A stretch of 21,287 bases of DNA from Chara braunii (lineage: Eukaryota > Streptophyta > Charophyceae > Charales > Characeae): contig BFEA01000001.1 of the NCBI GenBank assembly GCA_003427395.1, positions 10,927,162-10,948,448 of the forward strand. The letters run 5' to 3'. Both the position numbers and the translations under genes were made by a program. The notes beneath the pieces are model-generated. The model was given only the letters and a program-made list of their open reading frames with translations. It had not been told where the DNA came from and did not search any database. Below are positions 1-9,249 of this stretch, one piece after another. Numbering within the stretch: the stretch's first letter is position 1; every line of letters begins with the position of its first letter.

Positions 1-1401
1 CTCCATCGCCCTACCCAATGCTGTCCCTCCGCTGATCGTGTCGTCCATCCTCGCTTTGCCGGTGTTTGTCCTTTGTGTCTTCGCTGCGTGGTCAAAATCC
101 TCCGTTGCTTTCTCGTCAGAAGCGCTCCTCCCCGACGACGGTTGTGCAGGACCGCCGCTCGAAGAATTCCCCCCCGCGTTAGCTGGCAGGTTCTCCGACA
201 CCAGCGTCTTGTCGCACTTGATGGAAGGCCGATTAAGTTTCCACTCAATCGCTTCCCACAGAGCTTTCTCAAAGCCTAGTGGAACCTGCTCCGCCTTCCG
301 CTCCTCAAGGGTCATGTCCCAGTAGGAAGGTTTCCCCGAAGCATTCTCACACTTGTCGAGAATCAACTTCACGGCAACCATCATGCCCTGCCACTTCTTA
401 CGACAATCCTTCGCCGACCTGTGCGGAAACCCCAGCTCCGCCATCCGATCGTGCACCCACTCATACCGGTCCTTGCTCCGCTTAAACCGATGCTGCCCAT
501 CGGCGTCGGCCATAAGGGCGTTGTCCTCGGCCATCCGCGATCCTCTCATCCAAGGACCACGGGATGTTTTGCTTCTTGCTTTTCACAGCAGCATCTTCCC
601 CCCCCCGCTTGTTTGCACGCTTGCTGGTTTGGGGCCCCGCTTCATTCCCGCCCCCATCTCTCTGCCCGACAGTAGCACTGTCCCTCTCCTCCTGCGCGTT
701 GTCCGAGTTTCGCCCGTCAACGTCACCGCCATCACCTTCAACTTCATCGTCGCCAACGAAGTCGTCTTCCTCGCCACCAAAGGAAGGACCTTGCAAGCCG
801 GCAGGAGACAGAGCACGACTATGGACAGGCCACCCCTCGTCCATATCCTCTCGTTGCACTTCTGCCACCGAAGGTGAGGCCTCGGCAGCAGACCGCGGCA
901 CCGACATGGGCGATGGAGCGGACAACCGCCATGCATGGGCTGCGACGGTTATCGGCACTGTGGGGACCACTGCCACTCGTCCCTCATCACTTCGCCCCTT
1001 TCCACTGTGTGCTGGGCGGGGTACACGTGCGGCGCAATGCCATATCCGTCGGCCCCCGGGAACATGTGCGGAGAAGGCATGCCATACCCACCTCCAACCT
1101 GTGTGCAAAACGACGTCTGGCCCGTGTGCACGGCGCCCGCGTGCAGACTTTCTGTAGTGGGTCGAACAACGAACCGCCGACGTGCAGCATCCATGTGATG
1201 GACAGATGGTGAGCCCTCACGAGCAGGAGGCACTTGAATCGGCCCCACACGCACAACCTCCAGCATTTGCCCGCTGAAGAATTGCACACTCGACGGCGAA
1301 GGCGTGGAGTAGTGGACAGATCCTTGTTGTCGCATGTCCTGGATCTGGAAACCCCCGCCATTGCCCGCACAGGGATCTGTCGTCGACCGGTACGACTCCA
1401 T
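1..1401 (-). pseudogene. Myb/SANT (trihelix-like) DNA-binding protein, frameshifted and cut by the window edge
   Basis: Three coding stretches follow one another on the minus strand. From ATG at 1401 to about 955 there is a Gly/Pro/Gln/His-rich N-terminus. From about 955 to 536 there is an acidic tract (EEDDFVGDDEVEGDGGD) and a basic NLS-like stretch (KRANKRGGEDAAVKSKK), ending in IPWSLDERIA. From 534 to 1 a third frame has 178 codons without a stop. Together the last two give a trihelix-like domain: Trp in PWSLDE, Trp in YEWV, then RSAKDCRKKW. It is followed by SGKPSYWDMTLEERK and a Ser/Gly-rich tail that runs off the window. The start is supported by an in-frame TAA just upstream of the ATG. 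The frames are 0, 1, 0, so two small indels (near 955 and at the extra G at 535) compensate. Such proteins bind DNA in the nucleus. Similar domains are also the accessory ORF of PIF/Harbinger transposons, so a transposon origin is possible. No transposase is visible here. Confidence 0.7.
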
Positions 1402-2220
1402 CTGGCTGCGGAAGCTTTACACACGGAGGCCAGGGAACCTGCAAACACGCAATGCGCCCTCGAACAACAACGCTGCGCTGCTTACCTCCACCGACGACAG
1501 GACAAGTACACGATTGCGCATCAGAAAACAACGGACAACACAAACGCTGCGGAAAGGAGGATAGCAACGGCAAGCAGGACAACAATAACAGCCAAAGATG
1601 ATTGTTTTTGTCGACCGCAGCCGCCGCAGTGGTTGTTTATGACAACATCCACTGAACAATGACGATGGCAGCTGCCACATCCACACGCCTGGCCACAGCG
1701 TTCGACAACCGACACGTGGCGAGTGTTTGGATGAGGACTTATGACGACATCGTCCCGTGCAGCCCACCTGTGGCCACATGAGCTGGTGTTGCTCTCCGGC
1801 GAGGACAAACGACCGCCCTGCCAAGGCAGACGAAGAAGGGAGGATGGCAAGGGAGGCACACGACGGAGCAAGGCATGTGCAATGACGACGACACGGGAGG
1901 TCAGCATTGGAAGACACGTGTGCGCGCGGGCAGATACCGAGAGCGTCGTGGCCGGGTTGTGCGTTTTGCAGACATTGCTCGGCACAACGCCTACGGCTTC
2001 GAAATGGAAGCCCCGACCGGAGAACGCCTGCCGACGCCACCAGAGATGGCTTCCCCGTTGGCAGGCCAGGGAACCTGCACGCACGAAGGAGATGAGCGAT
2101 GGCATAACGCCCGTGAGAAACGACGGAGGATTTAATGGACGTGTCGACGACGACGACGTGAGGGTGTCACTGCCGATGCTTCTGCCACTGAAGTTGGTGG
2201 GCATGAAGCGACTGCATGGC
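1402..2220. other. GC-rich 5' flank of the Myb/SANT-like gene, no supported gene
   Basis: Long open frames exist on both strands (for example 1521-2204 minus), but they overlap one another, differ in composition and show no recognisable domain. They look like by-products of the GC-rich sequence. The segment sits upstream of the minus-strand Myb/SANT-like start, so it probably holds its 5' UTR or promoter. The words ccagggaacctgca near 1431 and near 2066 are short direct repeats. No TATA box or splice structure could be defended. Confidence 0.35.
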
Positions 2221-3049
2221 TAGCCTACGTCCCGAGGCCGCCAAAAAAATTCAAATTTGAAATACTGCGTCTTGCCGTTCGCAGTCCGAGGGTAGCATGG
2301 AGGGCCCAGACACCCCCGGGGCCCGGTGGGAACCGTGCGACGCAAGAAAATGAAAACCGTGTCAGCGCGGAAGCACTGATCCAGAAAACGGTCCACGGCT
2401 ACGGTCCGTGGTTCACGCCGTCCAGTCGTTTTCTGGAAACTCTTTTCCATGCCCCCCCCCCCTACTCGTCTGGAGCCGTCCTTGGAAACTGTTTGGAAAC
2501 TCGTCGCCAGAAATTTCCAGACCGTGAGCCGAGTAGAAACGCCCCGTCAGCATTTCCACGACCTTTTTCCAACCGCAGTGGGGTCTGATTTTCCTTTCTT
2601 GGACGACTTTCCACGATGGTTTTCAACACCTGTGGGGTCTGAAATAGGCTTCCTCGCCAAAATTTTTCCACGCCGCCGGCCAGTGCGATCCAAGCCTGAG
2701 TCACGTGAGAAACATAAAACATTCTTCTTCCGAAAAAAAAAACAAAAAAAACGAAGGCAAAATGCCAGTTTAACCTATGAACTACTTGACATGTATCTAC
2801 CCATGTTCTATAGGACTATTCATTCTCATTTTGCACATTCTGTGAGTCGTGGAGCTAGGCCCTAGATCTCGATAGCTCTTTTTTTGCCTTTTTTTTTCAG
2901 TAAGCCCTGCCAACAAGGCAGGGCACTCCCTTCTCGTTTTTCAATACTTCGTAGCAGTAAACAGATGAATGCTTCCCATATTTATCGGGAGATGCAGTTC
3001 AAACTGAAAAAAAAAAACAAAAGCAGAAACGCCCCAGGCCCAAATTGTC
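2221..3049. other. Intergenic stretch with homopolymer runs and short internal repeats
   Basis: There is no supported gene. A run of ten or more C lies at about 2451-2461. Two related words ending in gtggggtctga (near 2578 and 2632) suggest a diverged internal duplication. A short palindrome, ccacgg/ccgtgg, lies at 2393-2410. Poly(A)-like runs at about 2730-2750 and 3008-3018 and T runs at 2880-2898 suggest old retroposon ends. An open frame at 2449-2865 plus has no recognisable domain and is not called. Confidence 0.35.
2904..2924. repeat. Perfect 8-bp hairpin after a T tract
   Basis: The arms gccctgcc and ggcagggc pair perfectly around the loop aacaa, directly after a T-rich stretch ending in cag. 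The function is unknown. It could be part of a retroposon end or a small RNA hairpin, but nothing nearby decides this. Confidence 0.6.
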
Positions 3050-3238
3050 CGCCCCTATTTTGAAACGGGAAGAAATGTCACCCCTCAAAAGGGAAACTGT
3101 GGACGGAGCCTTATGCTGATTTTCGAACGACCTGGACAAGCTAACCTGCCCTATGACCGGTCTTAGGGACGACTGCGATCGGACCCTTTTTCTGCTTTCG
3201 GAAACCCCAAACGGACCCATCCTAGCAACGCTGTACTG
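3050..3238 (-). repeat. Left arm of a 189-bp inverted repeat
   Basis: Read on the minus strand, this segment matches 3594-3781 almost base for base. I count about one substitution (near 3179) and a small cluster including one indel (near 3110). The outer ends are cgcccc and ggggcg, the inner ends ctgtactg and cagtacag. The high identity means recent duplication. There is no duplicated target site around the outer ends and no transposase between the arms. It fits two head-to-head copies of one short repeat family better than a classical DNA transposon. Confidence 0.9.
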
Positions 3239-3593
3239 GTGGGGATTTGGCCCAACGGTAATTGTCTGGGATTGACTTTCCCGTGAGCAGACAAAGTAAG
3301 AGCAGATATATTGGAATGTTGGGGAGTGTTGCTCCTCTTGGCCTGAGCAGCAGGACAGAGGGTCGAGCGCCTATAGCTACTGCGTGGGGGAAGTTCAGGG
3401 ATTCTTTGCTGTGTGATAAATGAAGTCCATGAGTTCTTGATTGGCGTATTTGAAGTTGGTCCGTTCTCCTTTTCGACATTCGGGCAAGAACTCGACATAC
3501 CATCATGGGAGGACTGTTCGCAGCCAGGAGGCTGCGCCTTGTGTGGTTTGCATTTCGTCGTTTCGTGTCCTTTCCATTTTGGGTAATGTCGTG
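3239..3593. other. Spacer between inverted repeat arms
   Basis: About 355 bp separate the arms; the last 75 bp are the first copy of the 75-bp direct repeat. Two minus-strand frames overlap here (3163-3498 and 3222-3506) with no recognisable domain, so no gene is called. Confidence 0.4.
3515..3589 (+). repeat. 75-bp direct repeat, copy 1
   Basis: By eye this is identical to 3787-3861, at an offset of 272 bp. It opens with a perfect hairpin (cgcagcc, loop agga, ggctgcg) and ends in gggtaatgt. It lies immediately before the right inverted-repeat arm, whereas copy 2 lies immediately after it and leads into poly(A). This suggests a tandem dimer of a head-plus-tail retroposon. Confidence 0.9.
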
Positions 3594-3781
3594 CAGTACA
3601 GCGTTGCTAGGATGGGTCCGTTTGGGGTTTCCGAAAGCAGAAAAAGGGTCCGGTCGCAGTCGTCCCTAAGACCGGTCATAGGGCAGGTTAGCTTGTCCAG
3701 GTCGTTCGAAAATCAGCATAAGGGCCGTTCACAGTTTCCCTTTTGAGGGGTGACATTTCTTCCCGTTTCAAAATAGGGGCG
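3594..3781 (+). repeat. Right arm of the inverted repeat; head of a SINE-like unit
   Basis: This is the partner of 3050-3238. In plus orientation it is followed by the 75-bp tail and a 36-nt poly(A), the order expected of a non-autonomous retroposon. Its start contains CTAGGATGGGT, shared with the C-box region of plant 5S rRNA, and a B-box-like GTTCGAAAATC lies near 3708. Both resemblances are short and could be chance. Confidence 0.85.
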
Positions 3782-3786
3782 AACGA

Positions 3787-3861
3787 TGTTCGCAGCCAGG
3801 AGGCTGCGCCTTGTGTGGTTTGCATTTCGTCGTTTCGTGTCCTTTCCATTTTGGGTAATGT
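3787..3861 (+). repeat. 75-bp direct repeat, copy 2
   Basis: This is the second copy of 3515-3589, including the 7-bp hairpin. It is followed after six bases by the poly(A) tract, so it is probably the 3' tail of a short retroposon. Confidence 0.9.
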
Positions 3862-3866
3862 AGTAC

Positions 3867-3867
<1 letters not shown>

Positions 3868-3903
<36 letters not shown>
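3868..3903 (+). repeat. Poly(A), 36 nt
   Basis: An uninterrupted A tract ends the head-tail unit on its 3' side, which suggests retroposition on the plus strand. Tracts this long are also error-prone in assembly, so the true length is uncertain. Confidence 0.9.
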
Positions 3904-3904
<1 letters not shown>

Positions 3905-4177
3905 GGTCGATCCCAGACGAGTTACCTTTGGACCACGGCGGCTGCTCCGAAATATCCCCTTGTAATTAACAAACTAAAGATGGAAAACTAACTAAATCCC
4001 GTTGCAGGATCCACCATATTGCAGTGCAAGACTGTTCCGGTAGGACCTTCTCATCCTCTCATTGCTGGCTTACGTTACTGAGTCGACTTTTCCAGGTACA
4101 GCTTCATACCGATTTCCCCTGAATGGGCCTCTCGCCCCCCACCCCCGACCCCTAACCTACTATTACTCATCCTCGAT
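3904..4177 (-). other. Presumed 3' flank/UTR of the Penelope-like element
   Basis: There is no gene. This lies downstream of the RT stop on the minus strand and before the neighbouring poly(A). I looked for a hammerhead ribozyme core (CUGANGA plus GAAA), which many Penelope-like elements carry in their terminal repeats, and saw none. The exact 3' end of the element cannot be placed. Confidence 0.35.
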
Positions 4178-5657
4178 TCAATGTATTAACTTCTCGATCA
4201 TGTCCACTTCGAACTCTGATTTCCGCTTTCTGACCATCCTTCTAAGTACCGCTGTAAAGGTTTCCTTCAGATACCCAAGGATTCCTGTCTCCTTTAGAAA
4301 TGTGATAAGACTACTCCACAGTGTGAGTTTGGTATTGGAGTTGTCCCAAATCCTGCAGAGAGTGTTGAAAACCGCAGCAAATTTCTGGATCTTTGGAGCA
4401 TATGATTTGAAATCCCTGATGGTCTTAAAGTGCCCCCTTTCCCCTTCCGAGATAGTTTCAATATTCTTGAACTTGCGGGAGTTGTAGACCCATGCCGGGA
4501 GATCTCCAACAATCAATCTCATTTCGAGAAATTTCAGAATCTCATTTCCTTCGTCAGTTCGCTCCAGCGTGACAATCCTTTGTTGTCATACCATCCCACG
4601 AGCAACAAATCATCAATGAATCTCTTTCCTTCGATATACTTGGAATCACTCCCCAGTGTCGAAATGAACTGCTGTTCTGCAAAGATGCACAAGACGTTGG
4701 CCAGAGGGGGGCTAACTCTCCCTCCAATTGGAATCCCAATCCTCTGTCTGAGAATATGAGTCATGGAGTAGAAAAAAATGTGCTGCAATTGAAACGCTAT
4801 CAGGGTAATAAGGTCATTCATTCTAATAGACTTCCACCCAGGCTCACTATGTGATTTGTCGAAGGTTGCTTTCTTCCCTCTCGTTTTTACCCTAATCCAC
4901 CCATGCTTTTTGTCTCGAAATACTTCAATCATCCACTGCTCTCACAATTTCATCATGCGGTAAATTTGTACACATCTCCTTTACGTAGTAGGTTCTTGCA
5001 ATCATTCTCCCATGAATCCCCAGTTTTTTATTTACCTTCTCATTTACTCTCTCAATTTCTTCCTTCAATTGTTTGGGACCTGAGAGGTTAAAATGTCTCC
5101 CACTGAGTCTCTTTATGAGAAAGTTCAGACATTTTGGCAGCAGACCCATTGCATGTGAAGTTGGGCTCAAGAAAGAAGGTATAATAGGCCTCTTCCTCTG
5201 AAGGTCCTTGTCCTTTGAAAGAATGTAGGCTTGCAGCAACCTTCCTTTCTGATCCCAACTTGCTATTTTGCTGAGCTTTAATGAACAAAATTGTTTCTTT
5301 GTTTCTTTTAGAACTTCTATCTCATCTTTGTCAATCTTCTCATAGCTAGAGTCCTCATTGTACATCATGCGCATTCCTTCTTCATACAACACAGGGCATT
5401 CCACAGGAGTGACGCTAGGATTCCGATCCAGAGGAGACAAAAACAAACCATCAAATGTCTGTTTCAACCCAAGTACATACTCTGTGTTGCATCCTACTGT
5501 CCCTTGTGTTTGCCTTGTGCATGTGAATGTATTCCTTATGATTTATGCAATCCATTTTTTTCAACGGTTCAATGGCTGCATTACAAGCCCAATTCACTTC
5601 CTGTCCTGTTATCAAAGTTTCAGGATGGGGGATGTTCCTTGAGTTAAGGGCAAAGTC
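4178..5657 (-). pseudogene. Penelope-like reverse transcriptase region, frameshifted
   Basis: The coding signal moves through several frames. It runs from 5657 to about 5480 (opening DFALNSRN), then 5467-4925, then 4932 to about 4585, then about 4585-4178. RT landmarks are KRPIIPSFLSPTSHAMG (fingers, motif 2 region), YYVKEMCTNLPHDEIVRA (motif A region), GIPIGGRVSPPLANVL (motif B) and KRFIDDLLLVG (motif C; FIDD at 4609-4620), then a thumb-like segment ending at the TGA at 4178. The motif order, GxPxGxxxSPxLA and the IDD box identify an RT of the Penelope/telomerase-like type rather than the LINE in the same window. The position where motif A needs its first catalytic Asp reads Tyr (TAC, 4985-4987). 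With the frameshifts this copy is inactive. Exact group assignment needs a tree. Confidence 0.75.
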
Positions 5658-6293
5658 CTAAATCCCACCAACAACATTTAACCTGACTTGAACATGCCCA
5701 TTTATTTTGGGCAGGTCAAATGTTTCACAAGTGCAAGGATGACCACATCTCCTTGTGAAGCGCTGATGGTTATGCAAGATTCTGCCAACAAATTTCCTTT
5801 TCTGCCAGACAGTTCTCATCCTGCAAATCAACAAGTCAGATAGAGCCTTGGGAAAAATTCGGTCCTTCAACCAGCTTTTTACAAACCCATGAACTCTCCC
5901 CTTGCTCACAAATTCACAAAAAGGCAATTTCACCGAAATCATACATCTTGGGTTAATCCCATACACTTTTTTAGTGACCCGGGTAACAATCCCTCTTGTT
6001 ATCTGTCTCCCCCCTGCCGTGTTTAGTTGCTTAATGCCAGTATTTGTGTGCAGTAGTTCCTCCAAGTTTTTTTTGTATGCTCTCAGGATCAAGATTGCTT
6101 CGGTTTTTGCCTCATCTGTCTTGCTCTTTGTTTTCTTCACTTCAGTCAGCACCCATTCCCCCCCGGCTTGAATACCTTGCTTGACGTTCCCCAGTTTCAT
6201 TTCATTCCCATTGATTTCAACACAGCTGTCCCCATAGAGTAACTTAACCAATTCCCATGAATATAACCAGAGGTCACCTTTAGAGTTAAACAT
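5658..6293 (-). pseudogene. Penelope-like element linker with CGHPCTC cluster
   Basis: This is an open frame of 211 codons ending in TAG. The same frame continues past the TAG into the RT-side coding stretch, so the stop is probably a nonsense mutation rather than a natural end. The first part is Lys/Glu-rich. The C-terminal third is basic (WQKRKFVGRILHNHQRFTRR) and carries CGHPCTC (5727-5747), a probable metal-binding cluster, followed by GHVQVRLNVVGG. Its upstream end falls at the LINE insertion. The first codons (MFNSKGD) are simply where the frame opens after the junction and not a true start. It presumably contacts nucleic acid next to the RT; the role is inferred. Confidence 0.6.
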
Positions 6294-6299
6294 TTTTTA

Positions 6300-8299
6300 A
6301 AACAAGTAACGACATTTCTTTGGAGAGGAGATCACGAGCTTCAAAAGGTGATTCCTAGAGTAGCATGGTCTACCCTCATCCAACCTAAGTCCAGAGGTGG
6401 GTTAGGAATTTTGGACCTCACCCTACAGTGTCAAGCTTTGTCCCTTCAGTGGATGATTGATCTTATTCTTGGTATTGACAAGCCGTGGCAACCCCTAGCC
6501 CTACAACAAATCAGAAAATTGGCACCGGACGCACCACCCGAAGTTTATCCCCTTACTTAGGTAGAAAACACATTTTGGCATATCCCTCGTCCTTCTGCAC
6601 GCTTGAGAAATGAAGGGGAAAGAGGTGCTACTCATAGAGACCTTATCCTAGATACTCTGTGGGTGTCTCTTCTGAAAGTGTGGAGGAAATTACCACTACC
6701 CAACAAACCTAAACCCACACGCTTTGAGAAAATCATGAGGCACACTCTATTTGGTAACAAATGGATTACAGATGTTAACAGCTGTGTGTATAATGGCTCC
6801 ACTCCTCCCTGGTCCCAATGGGTAAAAAAAGGGGTCATACGGATTAAAGACATTTGGGATCTACAAAAGAGAGGATGAAAAAATTCAGATGAACTTAAGA
6901 AAATAATTACTTACGCCCACAAATTGGATCAGAACTTGGATCACATAATTAGTTTCATCCCTTTGGCATGGGTCAGAGAATTGAGAAATGGTGTGAAGTT
7001 TCAAGAAGGTGATTTTATAACAACTACACAAGATCCACATGATTGGAAGATTGGGTAAATCATAAGTCTACTTTAGGAAGGAGCTCTAGTAGCCTTGTTC
7101 AAAATAACAGCAAATCATCTGCTCATTTCGACACCAGAGAACTAGATAGAGTTCTTCCCATTCAACGAAATGTTTAGAATCAGAGTTATTTTTATCTCGG
7201 CCACCACCTGATGGAGGGCCTTCCATCCGAAATGCCCTATTCCAGATCTACCCTTTGACCCAGACGAATGGGTATGGCAGACGGGTACAAGGAGTAAGCC
7301 ACGTACTCTACAATCCTTAACAGTTAAGGCATCATATCGTCTGCTTAGACCTAGGTTGGATGTAGCANAAGGCATCATATCGTCTGCTTAGACCTAGGTT
7401 GGATGTAGCATTTGTAATAAGGGACCGATGGACCAGACACTTAAACATAAATATACAAAGCATCAGAAATATAAAATTCTTTAATCGACAAAAAAAATGG
7501 TCTGCTAAGTTTTTCTTATTACAGTGGCAAATAATTCATCGATGTCTTCCAACGAACGATTGGTTCATCGATCACGCTAATCTAGAGCAAGGGGTTTTGA
7601 CCCTTCTATGGTGTAAAGCATGTCTATCAGTCTTCCCCAACAAGAGAATCAAAGAAACGATTGAGCATGTATTCATCCAATGTCCTGGAGAAACGTTATT
7701 ATGGAGAAGATGAGACTATGTGTGGAGAGCACTGACAGGAATTGACTGACCATGAGATTGGAAAGTCATCCTACTGGGTCAATGGGAACCACAACAAATG
7801 CAGCTTTCAGAATTTCAGATGAATTTGTTCGAACTTGGTCGAAAGGCCATTTTATGGGCATTATGGTACAAGAGGTGTGTATATGAAAGAGAAAATGTAA
7901 AACTGAAAGGCATGAAATTTGCTGAACTAATTATTCAATTTGTACAGACAGAAATAAGAGCACACTGGTCAGTACTGCGAACGAAGATACAACAACTTAA
8001 TAAAAAAATATATATAATTAACTGTATTCAAAAATTCAATCAAGAATGGCTGGGAGGAAATGAAGGAGGGTGCTTGGGAGAAGTGAAATGGTCGGGAAAG
8101 GAAGAATAGGGAGAAACTCTAAAGCGAGACTTCCTCCTGAGCTTCAAAGACTGGTTTTTGCTTCCTCTAGGAGCCACACTCAGAACTCCGGAATGTTTTT
8201 CTGCCCCCTTCCCCCCGTCGAAATTAGCAATGGTGGATCTGTAGTGGTATCCTCAATGAAGTATGATTGCAATATTTTTTGGATCTCTAAGGCTTCTAG
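6300..8299 (+). pseudogene. LINE ORF2 C-terminal remnant (copy A)
   Basis: This aligns along its length with the frame at 15377-17023. Shared words include NKWITDVN/NRWITNLN, LQWQIIHRCLPTNDW/LQWQIVHRCLPTNDW and KETIEHVFIQCPG/KETIEHLFTQCPG. It reads as a single frame once the 43-nt artefact at 7368-7410 is ignored. In-frame stops lie at 6558 (TAG), 6876 (TGA), near 7057 (TAA), near 7072 (TAG), near 7141 (TAG), near 7207 (TGA), 7711, 7747 and 7753 (all TGA), and 8107 (TAG). At 6876, 7711, 7747 and 7753 the intact copy has Trp. The CCHC-type zinc-binding C-terminal domain of plant LINE RTs is recognisable. The copy is non-functional. Confidence 0.85.
7326..7410 (+). repeat. 42-bp duplication flanking a single N, likely assembly join artefact
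   Basis: The 42 bases at 7326-7367 recur identically at 7369-7410, with the only ambiguous base of the window (7368) between them. Removing one copy plus the N (43 nt) restores one continuous LINE reading frame across the site. That is what an unmerged contig overlap would produce. Confidence 0.9.
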
Positions 8300-8475
8300 C
8301 ATTCTGGTGTAACCTCAGGGAAAATTTGTCTCCACTGTCGAGCTGTTCATTTTTTTCTGAGAGATATCTTCTGCTAGATCTAATAGTTGTATATGGTGGC
8401 CTGGTTTGGCTGAAGAGGCAGTCTTTATATTCACATATCTTAATTAAGAGACAAAAAGTTATGTAAATGTGACGT

Positions 8476-8520
8476 TGGACCCGGTTTCCAGCAGGTGATG
8501 CTCCCCACCAATAGATGGAG
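8476..8520 (+). repeat. Conserved LINE 3' tail motif, copy A
   Basis: The words GGACCC, CCAGCAGGTGATGCTCCCC and ACCAATA followed by TGGAG are shared with 15277-15322, 17183-17229 and, inverted and truncated, 14783-14812. The conservation in otherwise divergent 3' UTRs marks it as the probable RT-recognition or 3'-end element of this LINE family. Confidence 0.9.
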
Positions 8521-8523
8521 TCT

Positions 8524-8575
8524 CTACCTAGGTGTTAGTGGTGTCCACTCTTATCAGCAACACTAACACTGGTAG
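8524..8575 (+). repeat. Terminal stem-loop in LINE copy A
   Basis: The arms gtgttagtg (8532-8540) and cactaacac (8561-8569) pair perfectly, extended outside by ctacc (8524-8528) with ggtag (8571-8575). It sits between the shared tail motif and the A tail. The other LINE copies go to poly(A) without it, so it may belong to a subfamily or an unrelated insertion. Confidence 0.65.
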
Positions 8576-8599
8576 GGTTTTCTAAAAAAAAACAAAATA

Positions 8600-9246
8600 A
8601 TGACTTTACAATGCTTCACATCCCTAATCCTTTTGAGTAATTTTAAGAGGCTCAGTTCGTTCACCACACCCGCTGCTTTACAATTGAATAACAATGGCAA
8701 CCTCACTTCATTCCCTTGTCTTGAGTTCTTGAATTGTCTTTTTGGATTTTTTCTGCTCAACTTCCTTCTCACTTTTCTCATGTTAAGGTCAGGATTTGTG
8801 CATCCAACGTTGCATTTCTCCATTCTACCGAGAGAGTTATCATCCCCGTACAAAATGGGTAGAACAACGTAGTTAGCAGCACCTACTTGTTCCAACCAAC
8901 GGTGCAATTTTTGCTTTTGCTTGGAAAAAACAGACCGTTGGTACTCCTGCCATCTTGTTTTGAGAGCTCTCTCAGTCTTTCCTACATAAGTAAGCTTAAA
9001 AAATGGAGAGATCAATAGATATATACAACCCTTCGCTTGCAACAATTCATTTCTCTGCTCAGGTGTCATACTCACCCAATATTTGACATACATCTTTCCC
9101 CATTTAATGAAGCCCGTCAAGCATAAAATTAGGACTAGCAATTTCAACACCTCATTTGCTTCTTTCTCAAGAACGCACCCCAACTTGCTTGATATATCTA
9201 TGATTCTTCTACATGCTCTTAGCAGAGTCCTTTTACTAAGGCGCGT
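8600..9246 (-). pseudogene. GIY-YIG endonuclease domain of the Penelope-like element
   Basis: This is an open frame of 206 codons from 9183, but the same frame extends upstream without interruption to the TGA at 9247-9249. The nuclease signature is GCIYLL (GIY), then TYVGKT (YIG), then Arg in LKTRWQEY, and a Glu before NPDLN in RMEKCNVGCTNPDLN. All catalytic-type positions appear to be kept. A hydrophobic helix (VLKLLVLILCLTGFI) precedes it. After the domain comes a Lys/Arg-rich stretch (KVRRKLSRKNPKRQFKNS). The last codons before 8600 derive from the LINE A tail. GIY-YIG in PLEs nicks the target DNA to prime reverse transcription. The domain lies upstream of the RT on the coding strand. Confidence 0.8.
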
Positions 9247-9249
9247 TCA

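Larger units (their letters stand above)
6298..8596 (+). mobile_element. 5'-truncated LINE copy A inserted in the Penelope-like element
   Basis: The copy begins abruptly in the C-terminal part of LINE ORF2 (FLWRGD, then PKSRGGLGILDL). It continues through the zf-RVT domain, a 3' UTR with the shared tail motif (8476-8520) and a terminal hairpin, and ends in an A-rich tail (8583-8596). The minus-strand PLE coding signal stops and resumes on either side, so this insertion is younger than the PLE. A truncated 5' end plus a 3' A tail is typical of target-primed reverse transcription. A clear target-site duplication could not be read because both borders are A/T-rich. Confidence 0.85.

Noticed and set aside
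1521-2204. Long overlapping minus-strand frames of 207 and 227 codons
   Set aside because: Two frames over the same GC-rich DNA, neither with domain features. Probably non-coding upstream sequence of the Myb/SANT-like gene.
2449-2865. 138-codon plus-strand frame
   Set aside because: It begins in a C homopolymer, ends in Lys runs from A tracts, and repeats come from DNA-level duplication. No domain.
8405-8425. Possible hammerhead ribozyme core (ctgaaga) in LINE 3' UTRs, also near 17114
   Set aside because: The second conserved part (GAAA after a closing stem) is missing at both places.
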